64,000 nucleotides of DNA from Streptomyces nigra (GTDB taxonomy: Bacteria > Actinomycetota > Actinomycetes > Streptomycetales > Streptomycetaceae), in NCBI RefSeq assembly GCF_003074055.1, contig NZ_CP029043.1, positions 4,456,501-4,520,500 on the forward strand, given 5' to 3'. Below the pieces are notes generated by a model that searched no databases, was not told the DNA's origin, and worked only from the letters and a program-made list of their open reading frames with translations. Each line of letters starts with the position of its first letter. Within the stretch, counting starts at the first letter, position 1. A program made the position numbers and the translations under genes. Positions 42,395 through 51,090 of this stretch are shown one piece after another.

Positions 42395-44242
42395 ATGTGC
42401 GGAATCGTGGGATACGTGGGGTCGCAGCCGGCGCTCGACATCGTCATGGCCGGACTGAAGCGGCTGGAGTACCGGGGCTACGACTCGGCCGGGGTCGCCG
42501 TGCTCGCGGACGGCGGGCTGGCGGCCGGGAAGAAGGCCGGAAAGCTCGTCAACCTGGAGAAGGAGCTGACGGAGCGGCCGCTGCCGACCGGCACCACCGG
42601 CATCGGGCACACCCGCTGGGCCACGCACGGCGGCCCCACGGACGCCAACGCCCACCCGCACCTGGACAACGCCGGACGGGTCGCCGTCGTCCACAACGGC
42701 ATCATCGAGAACTTCGCCGCCCTGCGCGCCGAGCTGACCGAGCGCGGCCACGACCTTGCCTCCGAGACCGACACCGAGGTCGTCGCCCATCTGCTCGCCG
42801 AGGAGTTCTCGGTGACGGCCGACCTCGCCGAGGCCATGCGGCTGGTGTGCCGCCGGCTGGAGGGCGCCTTCACCCTGGTCGCCGTGCACGCCGACGAGCC
42901 GGACGTCGTCGTGGGCGCCCGGCGCAACTCACCGCTCGTGGTGGGCGTCGGCGAGGGCGAGGCCTTCCTCGCGTCGGACGTCGCCGCGTTCATCGCCCAC
43001 ACCCGCTCGGCGATCGAGCTGGGCCAGGACCAGGTCGTGGAGCTGCGCCGGGACGGGGTGCGGGTCACCGGGTTCGACGGGCAACCCGCCGACGTGCGCT
43101 CCTACCGGGTCGACTGGGACGCGGCCGCCGCGGAGAAGGGCGGCTACGACTACTTCATGCTCAAGGAGATCGCCGAGCAGCCCAAGGCGGTCGCCGACAC
43201 CCTGCTGGGACGCATCGACGCGGCCGGCTCGCTCCGGCTCGACGAGGTGCGGATCGGCGCCTCCGAGCTGCGCGAGGTCGACAAGGTCGTCATCGTCGCC
43301 TGCGGTACGGCCTTCCACGCCGGGCTCATCGCCAAGTACGCCATCGAGCACTGGACGCGCATCCCGTGCGAGGTGGAGCTGGCGAGCGAGTTCCGGTACC
43401 GGGACCCGATCATGGACCAGCAGACGCTGGTCGTCGCCATCTCCCAGTCCGGCGAGACCATGGACACTCTCATGGCACTGCGGCACGCCCGTGAGCAGGG
43501 CGCCCGGGTGCTGGCGATCTGCAACACCAACGGGTCGACGATCCCGCGCGAGTCCGACGCCGTGCTCTACACGCACGCCGGGCCGGAGGTCGCGGTCGCC
43601 TCGACGAAGGCGTTCCTGACGCAGCTGGTCGCCTGCTATCTGGTGGCCCTGTACCTGGGGCAGGTGCGGGGCACCAAGTGGGGCGACGAGATCCGCGCGG
43701 TCATCCGGGACCTCTCGCAGATCGCCGGCGCGGTCGACCGGGTGCTGGAGACCATGGAACCGGTGCGGGAGCTGGCGCGGAGCCTCGCCGCGAAGAACAC
43801 GGTGCTGTTCCTCGGCCGGCACGTGGGCTATCCGGTCGCCCTGGAGGGCGCCCTGAAGCTGAAGGAGCTCGCCTACATGCACGCCGAGGGCTTCGCGGCG
43901 GGCGAGCTGAAGCACGGCCCGATCGCCCTGATCGAGGACGACCTGCCCGTCGTCGTGGTCGTGCCGTCGCCGCGGGGCCGGTCGGTCCTGCACGACAAGA
44001 TCGTCTCCAACATCCAGGAGATCCGGGCGCGGGGCGCGCGCACCATCGTCATCGCGGAGGAGGGCGACGAGGCGGTCGTGCCGTACGCCGACCACCTCAT
44101 CCGCATCCCGGCCACCCCGACCCTGCTTCAGCCGCTGGTGGCCACCGTGCCGCTCCAGGTCTTCGCCTGCGAACTGGCGACGGCCCGCGGCAACGAGGTG
44201 GACCAGCCGCGGAACCTGGCGAAGTCGGTGACGGTGGAGTAG
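42395..44242 (+). CDS. glmS: Glutamine-fructose-6-phosphate aminotransferase (isomerising)
   Basis: The 615-residue enzyme makes glucosamine-6-phosphate from fructose-6-phosphate and glutamine. Cys2 (MCGIVGYVG) is the amidotransferase nucleophile; LEYRGYDSAG, HTRWATHGGPTDANAHPH and VHNGIIENF follow. Two SIS domains carry VACGTAFHAGLIAKY, AISQSGETMDT and ALKLKELAYMHAEGFAAGEL. ATG at 42395 lies 7 nt after TAGGCT (42382-42387) with no ribosome site, so it is likely leaderless. There is no room for a glmS ribozyme. Confidence 0.98.
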   Translation: MCGIVGYVGSQPALDIVMAGLKRLEYRGYDSAGVAVLADGGLAAGKKAGKLVNLEKELTERPLPTGTTGIGHTRWATHGGPTDANAHPHLDNAGRVAVVHNGIIENFAALRAELTERGHDLASETDTEVVAHLLAEEFSVTADLAEAMRLVCRRLEGAFTLVAVHADEPDVVVGARRNSPLVVGVGEGEAFLASDVAAFIAHTRSAIELGQDQVVELRRDGVRVTGFDGQPADVRSYRVDWDAAAAEKGGYDYFMLKEIAEQPKAVADTLLGRIDAAGSLRLDEVRIGASELREVDKVVIVACGTAFHAGLIAKYAIEHWTRIPCEVELASEFRYRDPIMDQQTLVVAISQSGETMDTLMALRHAREQGARVLAICNTNGSTIPRESDAVLYTHAGPEVAVASTKAFLTQLVACYLVALYLGQVRGTKWGDEIRAVIRDLSQIAGAVDRVLETMEPVRELARSLAAKNTVLFLGRHVGYPVALEGALKLKELAYMHAEGFAAGELKHGPIALIEDDLPVVVVVPSPRGRSVLHDKIVSNIQEIRARGARTIVIAEEGDEAVVPYADHLIRIPATPTLLQPLVATVPLQVFACELATARGNEVDQPRNLAKSVTVE

Positions 44243-44293
44243 GCGGCGGGAAAACCCCGGCGCGCGGAGCCGCCCGTTGCCTACGCTCCCGGC

Positions 44294-44677
44294 ATGACGA
44301 TCACGTACGCGTGGCGGGGCGACTTCGAGGACGCGGCCGTCGACGCCCTGCACGGCGAGGCGTTCGGGCACGCTCCGACGGGCACCGAGTGGGGCGCGCG
44401 GGTGCGCCGGCACAGCCTCGGCTGGGTCTGCGCGCGGCGGGACGGGCGGCTCGTCGGGTTCGTCAACGTCGTGTGGGACGGCGGTGCGCACGCCTTCCTC
44501 CTCGACACGATGGTCGCCTCGGACCGGCGGGGGAGGGGCGTCGGGACCGAGCTCGTGGCCGTCGCCGCCGAGGAGGCCCGCTCGGCGGGCTGCCACTGGC
44601 TGCACGTCGACTTCGAAGAGGGGCTGCGGCCCTTCTACCTCGAGGCGTGCGGGTTCCGGGCGACGGACGCGGGCTGA
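44294..44677 (+). CDS. GNAT-family N-acetyltransferase
   Basis: The 127-residue protein carries the acetyl-CoA-binding motif A (MVASDRRGRGVGTELVAVAA) and the motif B ending HWLHVDFEEGLRPFYLEACG-F. The substrate is unknown. ATG at 44294 lies 6 nt after TACGCT (44282-44287), again suggesting a leaderless message. It follows glmS by 51 bp and converges with the nnr gene. Confidence 0.9.
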   Translation: MTITYAWRGDFEDAAVDALHGEAFGHAPTGTEWGARVRRHSLGWVCARRDGRLVGFVNVVWDGGAHAFLLDTMVASDRRGRGVGTELVAVAAEEARSAGCHWLHVDFEEGLRPFYLEACGFRATDAG

Positions 44678-44703
44678 TCGCCCTGCGGTGACCCGGCGCC
44701 CGC

Positions 44704-46140
44704 TCAGCCCACCACGTCCCGCCACGCCTCCGGGATGCCCTCCGCCACGTCGTGGGCGCCCACCGGGGCGCCGTCCGCCGCGAACCGCCCCGACAGGCCG
44801 TGCAGATACGCCCCCGCGCTCGCCGCGTCCAGCGGCGCCAGGCCCGCCGCCAGCAGGGAGCCCGCGAGGCCCGACAGGACGTCCCCGCTGCCTGCCGTGG
44901 CCAGCCAGGACGTGCCCGTGGGGTTCACCCGGACCGGGCCGGTGCCCCCGGCGCCGGCCACCAGGGTCGTGGACCCCTTCAGCAGCACGGTCGCCTCGTA
45001 GCGCGCCGCCAGCTCCCGGACCGAGGTCAGCCGGGCCGCCTCGACCTCCTCGCGGGTGACACCGAGCAGCGCCGCCGCCTCCCCGGCGTGCGGGGTCATC
45101 AGCGTCGGCGCCGTCCGCGCCCGTACCGCCTCCCGGTCCGCCAGCCGCAGCCCGTCGGCGTCGATCAGCACCGGCACGTCCGCCGCCAGCACCTCGGCGA
45201 CCGTCGCCGCGTCGTCCCCGGCGCCCGGCCCGACCACCCACGCCTGCACGCGCCCGGCCTTCGCCGGCCCCCGATCCGACACCAGCGTCTCCGGGAACCG
45301 TGCGATCACCGCGTCGGCGGCCGGGCCGACGTACCGCACCGCGCCCGCACCGCCGCGCAGCGCGCCCGACACCGCGAGCACGGCCGCCCCCGGATAGCGC
45401 GCCGAGCCCGCCGCGATGCCGACCACGCCCCGGCGGTACTTGTCGGACTCCGCCGCAGGCACCGGCAACAGACGCGCCACGTCCGCGTGTTGCAGCGCCT
45501 CCAGTTCCACCGCGTCGTGCGGCAGCGTCAGCCCGATGTCGACCAGCCGCACCACACCGGCGTGTTCGCGGGCCGGGTCGATCAGCAGCCCCGGCTTGTG
45601 CGTGCCGAACGTGACCGTGAGGTCCGCCCGCGTCGCCGTCCCGTGCACCTCGCCCGTGTCGGCGTCCACACCGCTCGGCAGGTCCACCGCGACCACCGGC
45701 ACCCGGGCCCGCTCCGCCGCGTGCGCCAGCGCCGCCGCCTCGGGGCGCAGCCCGCCCTTGCCGCCGATCCCTACGATGCCGTCCACGACGAGGTCGGCGC
45801 GTTCGACCAACTCCGCGCCCGCGTCGGCGCCGACGCTCCGCCCGCCCGCCTTCCGCAGCGCGGCCAGGCCGCCCGGGTGCGCCCGCTCCGGGGAGAGCAG
45901 CACCGCCGTGACGCCGGCTCCGCGCCGGGCCAGCCGGGCACCGGCGTACAGGGCGTCGCCGCCGTTGTCGCCGCTGCCGACGAGCAGCACCACCCGGCTG
46001 CCGTACACCCGGCCCAGCAGGTCCGCGCAGGCCGCGGCGAGTCCGGCCGCCGCCCGCTGCATCAGCGCCCCCTCGGGGAGCCGTGCCATCAGCTCCCGTT
46101 CGGCCGCCCTTACCGTCTCCACGCCGTACGCAGTCCGCAT
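44704..46140 (-). CDS. nnr: Bifunctional NAD(P)H-hydrate epimerase / ADP-dependent dehydratase
   Basis: The 478-residue fusion repairs hydrated NAD(P)H. The N-terminal YjeF epimerase domain (about 1-215) has VVLLVGSGDNGGDALYAG and VVAVDLPSGVDADTGEVHG. The C-terminal dehydratase domain (about 235-478) has YRRGVVGIAAGSARYPGAAV, WVVGPGAGDD, LMTPHAGEAAALLG and TAGSGDVLSGLAGSLL. ATG at 46140; the minus strand has CAGACT 7 nt before it. acpS lies 42 bp upstream on the same strand. Confidence 0.96.
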   Translation of the reverse strand: MRTAYGVETVRAAERELMARLPEGALMQRAAAGLAAACADLLGRVYGSRVVLLVGSGDNGGDALYAGARLARRGAGVTAVLLSPERAHPGGLAALRKAGGRSVGADAGAELVERADLVVDGIVGIGGKGGLRPEAAALAHAAERARVPVVAVDLPSGVDADTGEVHGTATRADLTVTFGTHKPGLLIDPAREHAGVVRLVDIGLTLPHDAVELEALQHADVARLLPVPAAESDKYRRGVVGIAAGSARYPGAAVLAVSGALRGGAGAVRYVGPAADAVIARFPETLVSDRGPAKAGRVQAWVVGPGAGDDAATVAEVLAADVPVLIDADGLRLADREAVRARTAPTLMTPHAGEAAALLGVTREEVEAARLTSVRELAARYEATVLLKGSTTLVAGAGGTGPVRVNPTGTSWLATAGSGDVLSGLAGSLLAAGLAPLDAASAGAYLHGLSGRFAADGAPVGAHDVAEGIPEAWRDVVG

Positions 46141-46182
46141 ACGACCGAGTCTGACGCACCGGGCGTGACCCGGCGCATCGAA

Positions 46183-46554
46183 TCAGCCTTCGGCGATCAC
46201 GACCGCCGAGGCGACCCCCGCGTCATGGCTGAGGGACACGTGCCAGGACCGCACGCCGAGTTCGGCCGCGCGGGCCGCCACCGTGCCGCGCACCCGCAGC
46301 CGCGGCCGGCCGCTGTCCTCGACGTAGACCTCGGCGTCGGTCCACAGCAGGCCCGCCGGCGCGCCGAGCGCCTTCGCGAGGGCCTCCTTGGCGGCGAAGC
46401 GCGCGGCGAGCGAGGCGACGCCCCGGCGTTCACCGCCGGACAGCAGCAACTCGCTCTCCAGGAACAGCCGTTCGGCCAGCCCGGGCGTGCGGCGCAGCGC
46501 CGCGTCGAACCTGTCGATCTCGGCCACGTCGATGCCGACCCCGATGATGCTCAT
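46183..46554 (-). CDS. acpS: Holo-[acyl-carrier-protein] synthase
   Basis: The 123-residue enzyme transfers 4'-phosphopantetheine to ACP. MSIIGVGIDVAEIDRFDAAL contains the Mg ligand Asp9, and RFAAKEALAKALGAP carries the second acidic ligand; WHVSLSHDAGVASAVVIAEG ends it. The longer open frame upstream is not needed: ATG at 46554 follows TAGGGT by 7 nt on the minus strand. Its product depends on coenzyme A from the pathway that coaA begins. Confidence 0.97.
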   Translation of the reverse strand: MSIIGVGIDVAEIDRFDAALRRTPGLAERLFLESELLLSGGERRGVASLAARFAAKEALAKALGAPAGLLWTDAEVYVEDSGRPRLRVRGTVAARAAELGVRSWHVSLSHDAGVASAVVIAEG

Positions 46555-46639
46555 GGCGAGCACCCTATGGGTCCTCGTACGGGTGACCCCGCCGCGCGGC
46601 GCCTCCCACCGGGCCCGGAGCGCACGCTTCCCTGTGCGC

Positions 46640-47527
46640 ATGATCAGCGGACGTATCGCCTGCCGGAGCATCGCCGTGATGCTCGCGGCGGCCTCCCTGC
46701 TGCCCGTCGGCAGCGCCTCGGCGGACCCCGAGCCCCCGGCCGGCGGGCCGGGCGCCGAACTCGTACCGGGTGTCCCCCTCGACTTGCTCCAGCCCGCCCC
46801 GGCCGACACCGCGGACCAGGCCCTGCCGCCCAAGGTGTACGAGCCCAGCGCCGAGGAGGACGCCGTCGAGCCGAAGGACGCCCCCGACGCGACACGCGAC
46901 CTCGTCGAGTACGTCACTCCGATGGACGCCCTCGGCGGCGTGAAGTGCAGCGACGAGGACGGGCCGCACCAGCGGGAGGTCGAGCGGTGGCTGGGGCGGA
47001 AGGCGGACGGCGAGCAGTCCGCCGCCGACTGCCGGGCCATCCGCCGCTTCCAGGTCAAGCACAGGATCAAGCCCGCGATCGGCTTCGCGGGACCGGTCAC
47101 CTGGGCCACCATGCGGCTGGAGTCGGCGCGCAAGAACCCCAACGCCGCCGGGAAGTGCCCCGTGCGGGCGTACCGGGTCGCCTGCGTGGACCTCGACCGG
47201 CAGATCGCCTGGGTGCAGACGGGCCGCAAGGTCGTCTTCCAGCCGGTGTCCGTGCGCAGCGGACGCAAGGGCTACGGCACCCGCGCCGGGTGGCACCGCG
47301 TCTACTGGCGGCACAAGAACCACGTGTCGACGCTCTACAACAGCCCGATGCCGTACGCGCAGTTCTTCGACGGCGGGCAGGCCTTCCACGGCGTCTACGG
47401 CAGCATCTTCACCGAGGTCGGCTCCATGGGCTGCGTGAACATGCGCCTGGACGACGCCCGCGCCCTGTGGAAGCTGCTGAGGAAGGGCGACCGCGTCTAC
47501 GTGTGGGGCCACCGGACCGAGGGCTGA
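46640..47527 (+). CDS. Secreted L,D-transpeptidase with peptidoglycan-binding domain
   Basis: The 295-residue protein has a signal peptide (to ASA near residue 28), a Pro/Glu-rich linker, a peptidoglycan-binding helical domain (about 98-160, GPHQREVERWLGRKADG) and a C-terminal YkuD domain. The catalytic Cys265 lies in GSMGCVNMRLDDA, with FHGVYGS before it. Such enzymes make 3-3 cross-links or attach proteins in peptidoglycan. ATG at 46640 is used; GTG 46634 is possible. It diverges from acpS and precedes alr by 61 bp. Confidence 0.93.
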   Translation: MISGRIACRSIAVMLAAASLLPVGSASADPEPPAGGPGAELVPGVPLDLLQPAPADTADQALPPKVYEPSAEEDAVEPKDAPDATRDLVEYVTPMDALGGVKCSDEDGPHQREVERWLGRKADGEQSAADCRAIRRFQVKHRIKPAIGFAGPVTWATMRLESARKNPNAAGKCPVRAYRVACVDLDRQIAWVQTGRKVVFQPVSVRSGRKGYGTRAGWHRVYWRHKNHVSTLYNSPMPYAQFFDGGQAFHGVYGSIFTEVGSMGCVNMRLDDARALWKLLRKGDRVYVWGHRTEG

Positions 47528-47588
47528 TCGGGTCCCGGGGGTCCGGCGCGACGGCGTCGCCGGGCCCCTCTGAGACACTGGGGGCGCG

Positions 47589-48755
47589 ATGAGAGAGACA
47601 GCACCACAGCGGACCGCGCCCGCGCGTGCCCGCGCCGAGATCGACCTGGCCGCCCTGCGGGCCAACGTGCGGACGCTGCGCGGCCGCGCCCCCGGCGCCG
47701 CCCTCATGGCCGTCGTCAAGGCGGACGCGTACGGCCACGGGGCGCTGCCCTGCGCCCGCGCCGCGCTGGAGGCCGGGGCGACCTGGCTGGGCACGGCCAC
47801 CCCGCAGGAGGCGCTCGCGCTGCGCGCCGCCGGCATCCAGGGCGTACGGATCATGTGCTGGCTGTGGACGCCCGGCGGACCCTGGCAGGAGGCGATCGAG
47901 GCCGACCTGGACGTCTCCGTGAGCGGGATGTGGGCGCTGCGCGAGGTCACCGAGGCGGCCCGGCGGGTCGGGACACCCGCGCGGGTCCAGCTCAAGGCCG
48001 ACACCGGCCTCGGGCGGGGCGGCTGCCAGCCCGGGGACGACTGGGCCGAGCTGGTCCGGGAGGCGCTGCGCGCCGAGGCCGACGGGCTGATCCGGATCAC
48101 CGGGCTGTGGTCGCACTTCGCCTGCGCCGACGAGCCGGGCCACCCCTCCATCGCCGCCCAGCTGGACAGCTTCCGGGAGATGACCGCGTACGCCGAGGAG
48201 CGGGGCGCGCGCCCCGAGGTGCGGCACATCGCGAACTCCCCGGCCACGCTCACGCTCCCCGAGAGCCACTTCGACCTGGTGCGCACCGGCATCGCGCTCT
48301 ACGGCGTCTCACCGAGCCCCGAGCTCGGCAGCCCCGCCGACCTGGGCCTGCGTCCCGTGATGACGCTCTCGGCGTCCCTGGCCCTGGTCAAGCAGGTGCC
48401 CGGCGGTCACGGCGTCAGCTACGGGCACCACTACGTCACCCCGGGCGAGACCACCCTCGGCCTCGTCCCGCTCGGCTACGCCGACGGCATCCCGCGGCAC
48501 GCCTCGGGTGCCGGTCCGGTCCTGGTCGGCGGCAAGTGGCGGACGGTCGCCGGGCGGGTCGCGATGGACCAGTTCGTCGTCGACCTCGGCGGGGACGAGC
48601 CCGAGGCGGGCGCCCGGGCCGTGCTGTTCGGCCCCGGTGACGGTGGCGAGCCCACGGCCGAGGACTGGGCGCAGGCCGCGGGGACCATCGGGTACGAGAT
48701 CGTCACGCGCATCGGATCGCGCGTCCCCCGCGTCTATGTCGACGGGACCCGGTAG
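47589..48755 (+). CDS. alr: Alanine racemase
   Basis: The 388-residue PLP enzyme makes D-alanine for peptidoglycan. The PLP lysine is Lys44 in VVKADAYGHG and the second catalytic base is Tyr278 in GVSYGHHY. RVQLKADTGLGRGG, HIANSPATL and GYADGIPRHAS are conserved. ATG at 47589. It lies downstream of an L,D-transpeptidase and upstream of the hydrolase-tsaE pair. Confidence 0.97.
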   Translation: MRETAPQRTAPARARAEIDLAALRANVRTLRGRAPGAALMAVVKADAYGHGALPCARAALEAGATWLGTATPQEALALRAAGIQGVRIMCWLWTPGGPWQEAIEADLDVSVSGMWALREVTEAARRVGTPARVQLKADTGLGRGGCQPGDDWAELVREALRAEADGLIRITGLWSHFACADEPGHPSIAAQLDSFREMTAYAEERGARPEVRHIANSPATLTLPESHFDLVRTGIALYGVSPSPELGSPADLGLRPVMTLSASLALVKQVPGGHGVSYGHHYVTPGETTLGLVPLGYADGIPRHASGAGPVLVGGKWRTVAGRVAMDQFVVDLGGDEPEAGARAVLFGPGDGGEPTAEDWAQAAGTIGYEIVTRIGSRVPRVYVDGTR

Positions 48756-48935
48756 CCGAGGCCGCCGGTTCCTCGCGAAGTGCGGTGTGTGCGGCCACGC
48801 GGTTGCTACCAGTGAGTACATTCATGTGAAAGAGGAACGAGAGGGGTAACCCGTAGGGGGCCCCACGCGGACCACCGGCACCGTCCACCACCGTCGTCAC
48901 ACCGGCAGACCGGACCCAGCGAAGAGGAGCGGTAC

Positions 48936-50180
48936 GTGAGCGAGAGCAGCGCGGAGGCCGCCGTCGCGGCCGTCGCCTCCGCCTCGGAGGCGGCCGCGGG
49001 CTGGCGCAGGGCGACCGGTCTCGCCGGCGCGGCGATAGGCGTGATCGCGGCCGGCGCGGCCGCGGGTGTCGCCATAGAGCGGATGACCGTGGGCCGCGGC
49101 ATGCGGCAGAAGGCACGCCTCGCCCTCGACTCGGCGGGCCCTTACGGCTCGCTGCGCGGCACCCCCGGCAAGGCGTACGCCGACGACGGCACCGAGCTGT
49201 ACTACGAGGTCGACGACGTCGACCCGGAGTCCGCGCCCGCGCTCAGCCCTCGCAGGCGCCGGCTGTTCGGCCGCAAGGCGCCCGCCCCCGTCACCGTCGT
49301 CTTCAGCCACGGCTACTGCCTCAACCAGGACTCCTGGCACTTCCAGCGGGCGGCGCTGCGCGGAGTCGTACGCACGGTGCACTGGGACCAGCGCAGCCAC
49401 GGGCGGTCGGCGCGCGGCGTCGCCCAGACCCAGGAGGGGCGGCACGTCGACATCGAGCAGCTGGGGCGGGACCTGAAGGCCGTCATCGACGCGGCGGCGC
49501 CCGAGGGACCGCTCGTGCTGGTCGGGCACTCCATGGGCGGGATGACCGTGATGGCGCTCGCCGACGAGTACCCGGAGCTGATCCGCGAGCGGGTCGTCGC
49601 CACCGCTCTGGTCGGTACGTCGTCCGGGCGGCTCGGCGAGGTCAACTTCGGGTTGCCCGTCGCGGGGGTGAACGCGGTGCGCCGGGTGCTGCCGGGCGTC
49701 CTCAAGGCGCTGGGGCAGCGCGCCGAGCTGGTGGAGAAGGGGCGCCGGGCCACCGCCGACCTGTTCGCGGGGATCATCAAGCGGTACTCGTTCTCGTCGC
49801 GGGACGTGGACCCGGCGATCGCCCGGTTCGCCGAGCGGATGATCGAGGGCACCCCGATCGACGTGGTCGCCGAGTTCTACCCGGCCTTCGCCGACCACGA
49901 CAAGACCGAGGCGCTCCCCCTGTTCACCGACATGCCGGTGCTCGTGCTCGCCGGCGTGGGCGACCTGGTCACACCGAGCGAGCACAGCGAGGCCATCGCC
50001 GATCTGCTGCCGGAGGCCGAACTGGTTCTGGTGCCGGACGCCGGGCACCTCGTCATGCTGGAGCACCCGGAGGTCGTCACGGACCGCCTCGCGGACCTGC
50101 TCACGCGCGCGGGCGCGGTGCCCGCAGGGGCTACGGTTAGTGGCTATGGAAGCACCAGCAGCACCGCACGACGCGGGTGA
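48936..50180 (+). CDS. Alpha/beta-fold hydrolase, membrane-anchored
   Basis: The 414-residue protein has an Ala-rich N-terminus with a membrane segment at about residues 28-47, then an alpha/beta hydrolase: TVVFSHGYCLNQDSWHFQRA, HWDQRSHGRS, nucleophile Ser199 in GHSMGGMT, PVLVLAGVGDLVTPSEHSE and the histidine in VPDAGHLVMLEHP. GTG at 48936. Its last 35 bp overlap tsaE. The substrate is unknown; the position between alr and tsaE is, as I recall, conserved in Streptomyces. Confidence 0.92.
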   Translation: MSESSAEAAVAAVASASEAAAGWRRATGLAGAAIGVIAAGAAAGVAIERMTVGRGMRQKARLALDSAGPYGSLRGTPGKAYADDGTELYYEVDDVDPESAPALSPRRRRLFGRKAPAPVTVVFSHGYCLNQDSWHFQRAALRGVVRTVHWDQRSHGRSARGVAQTQEGRHVDIEQLGRDLKAVIDAAAPEGPLVLVGHSMGGMTVMALADEYPELIRERVVATALVGTSSGRLGEVNFGLPVAGVNAVRRVLPGVLKALGQRAELVEKGRRATADLFAGIIKRYSFSSRDVDPAIARFAERMIEGTPIDVVAEFYPAFADHDKTEALPLFTDMPVLVLAGVGDLVTPSEHSEAIADLLPEAELVLVPDAGHLVMLEHPEVVTDRLADLLTRAGAVPAGATVSGYGSTSSTARRG

Positions 50181-50658
50181 TCTTCAGCTGACCGTCACCT
50201 CCCCCGAGCAGATGCGCGAGCTCGGCCGCCGGCTCGCCAAGCTGCTGCGCGCCGGCGACCTCCTGATGCTCAGCGGGGAGCTCGGCGCGGGCAAGACCAC
50301 GCTGACCCGGGGGCTCGGCGAGGGCCTCGGGGTCCGGGGCGCGGTGACGTCCCCGACCTTCGTGATCGCCCGCGTGCACCCGTCGCTCGGCGACGGCCCG
50401 CCGCTCGTCCACGTCGACGCCTACCGGCTGTCCGGCGGCCTGGACGAGATGGAGGACCTCGACCTGGACGTATCGCTGCCCGAGTCGGTCGTCGTCGTGG
50501 AGTGGGGCGAGGGCAAGGTCGAGGAGCTGACCGAGGAGCGCCTCCAGGTCGTCATCCACCGGGCCGTCGGCGACACCACCGACGAGGTGCGCCAGGTGAC
50601 GGTGACCGGGCTGGGCGAGCGCTGGGGAGCGGTGGACCTGAGCGTGCTGGCGGCCTGA
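50146..50658 (+). CDS. tsaE: tRNA t6A biosynthesis ATPase TsaE
   Basis: The 170-residue ATPase resets the TsaB-TsaD complex during threonylcarbamoyl-adenosine modification of tRNA. The P-loop GELGAGKTT is at residues 44-52; SPTFVIARVHP, VHVDAYRLSG and VVVEWGEGKVE are family motifs. ATG at 50146 lies 8 nt after TACGGT (50132-50137); the start overlaps the hydrolase gene in another frame. tsaB and tsaD lie 1-3 kb downstream. Confidence 0.96.
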   Translation: MEAPAAPHDAGDLQLTVTSPEQMRELGRRLAKLLRAGDLLMLSGELGAGKTTLTRGLGEGLGVRGAVTSPTFVIARVHPSLGDGPPLVHVDAYRLSGGLDEMEDLDLDVSLPESVVVVEWGEGKVEELTEERLQVVIHRAVGDTTDEVRQVTVTGLGERWGAVDLSVLAA

Positions 50659-50659
50659 T

Positions 50660-50765
50660 GCGTCCGGGGCGGGGCCGGCCGTGCAGTCGTGGACCTGTGC
50701 CGTCCGCCTGAAGCGTCCGGGGCGGGGCCGGCCGTCCAGCCGTCGACCTGTGCCGTCCGCCTGAA
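50660..50765 (+). repeat. Two tandem copies of a 53-bp repeat
   Basis: Units 50660-50712 and 50713-50765 begin GCGTCCGGGGCGGGGCCGGC and end CCGTCCGCCTGAA, differing at only three positions. A third partial, diverged copy may start at 50766. The array sits right after the tsaE stop in a 240-bp gap. Confidence 0.9.
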
Positions 50766-50851
50766 GCGCTCCCGGCGAGGCCGTTCCGACAACGTGTCGG
50801 GAAAACATTGCGTTCACGGTCGTGGGCGTGGTCACATGGACTCCAGTCCGT

Positions 50852-50869
50852 GGTTAGGTCTGCCTAACC
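50852..50869. promoter_or_regulatory. Inverted repeat upstream of the 60-residue gene
   Basis: GGTTAGG-TCTG-CCTAACC (50852-50869) is a perfect 7-bp inverted repeat 29 bp before the ATG of the small gene. The TTAGG/CCTAA halves recall DtxR-family iron boxes, but the spacer is 4 rather than 9 nt, so the match is not canonical. Confidence 0.45.
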
Positions 50870-50898
50870 GCGCCCGCCCCCGACCTCAGGAGGCGTCC

Positions 50899-51081
50899 AT
50901 GCCGGCATCGGAGAACACGCCCCACGGCGAGGCCCGGCCGCGGCCGTACCCACCGGCCGACGGCGTCTCCCTGTCCGTGCGCGATCTGCTGGCGGCCAAC
51001 GCCGCCGCGCGACTCGTCTCCACACCGCCGCCCGCGCCCGAGTCCCGCCCGGTCGCCGAGCCACGCCCCGAGGCCGCCTGA
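50899..51081 (+). CDS. Small hypothetical protein (60 residues)
   Basis: This short gene has one of the clearest ribosome sites in the window, CAGGAGG at 50887-50893, 6 nt before the ATG. The protein has a Pro/Arg-rich N-terminus, a predicted amphipathic helix (VSLSVRDLLAANAAARLVS, about residues 23-41) and a Pro/Glu-rich end. It has no signal, cysteines or known domain. A perfect inverted repeat lies upstream. I do not recognise it; codon usage and the ribosome site support a real gene. Confidence 0.7.
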   Translation: MPASENTPHGEARPRPYPPADGVSLSVRDLLAANAAARLVSTPPPAPESRPVAEPRPEAA

Positions 51082-51090
51082 CCCGCCGGA

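Noticed and set aside
42929..46159. A 1076-codon open frame on the minus strand
   Set aside because: It covers glmS in antisense and the nnr gene in a wrong frame. The translated product is low-complexity Arg/Gly/Ala with no domain.
50852..50869. Calling the palindrome a true DtxR/IdeR iron box
   Set aside because: The half-sites fit but the spacer is 4 nt rather than the 9 of the 19-bp consensus, so only a general operator is reported.
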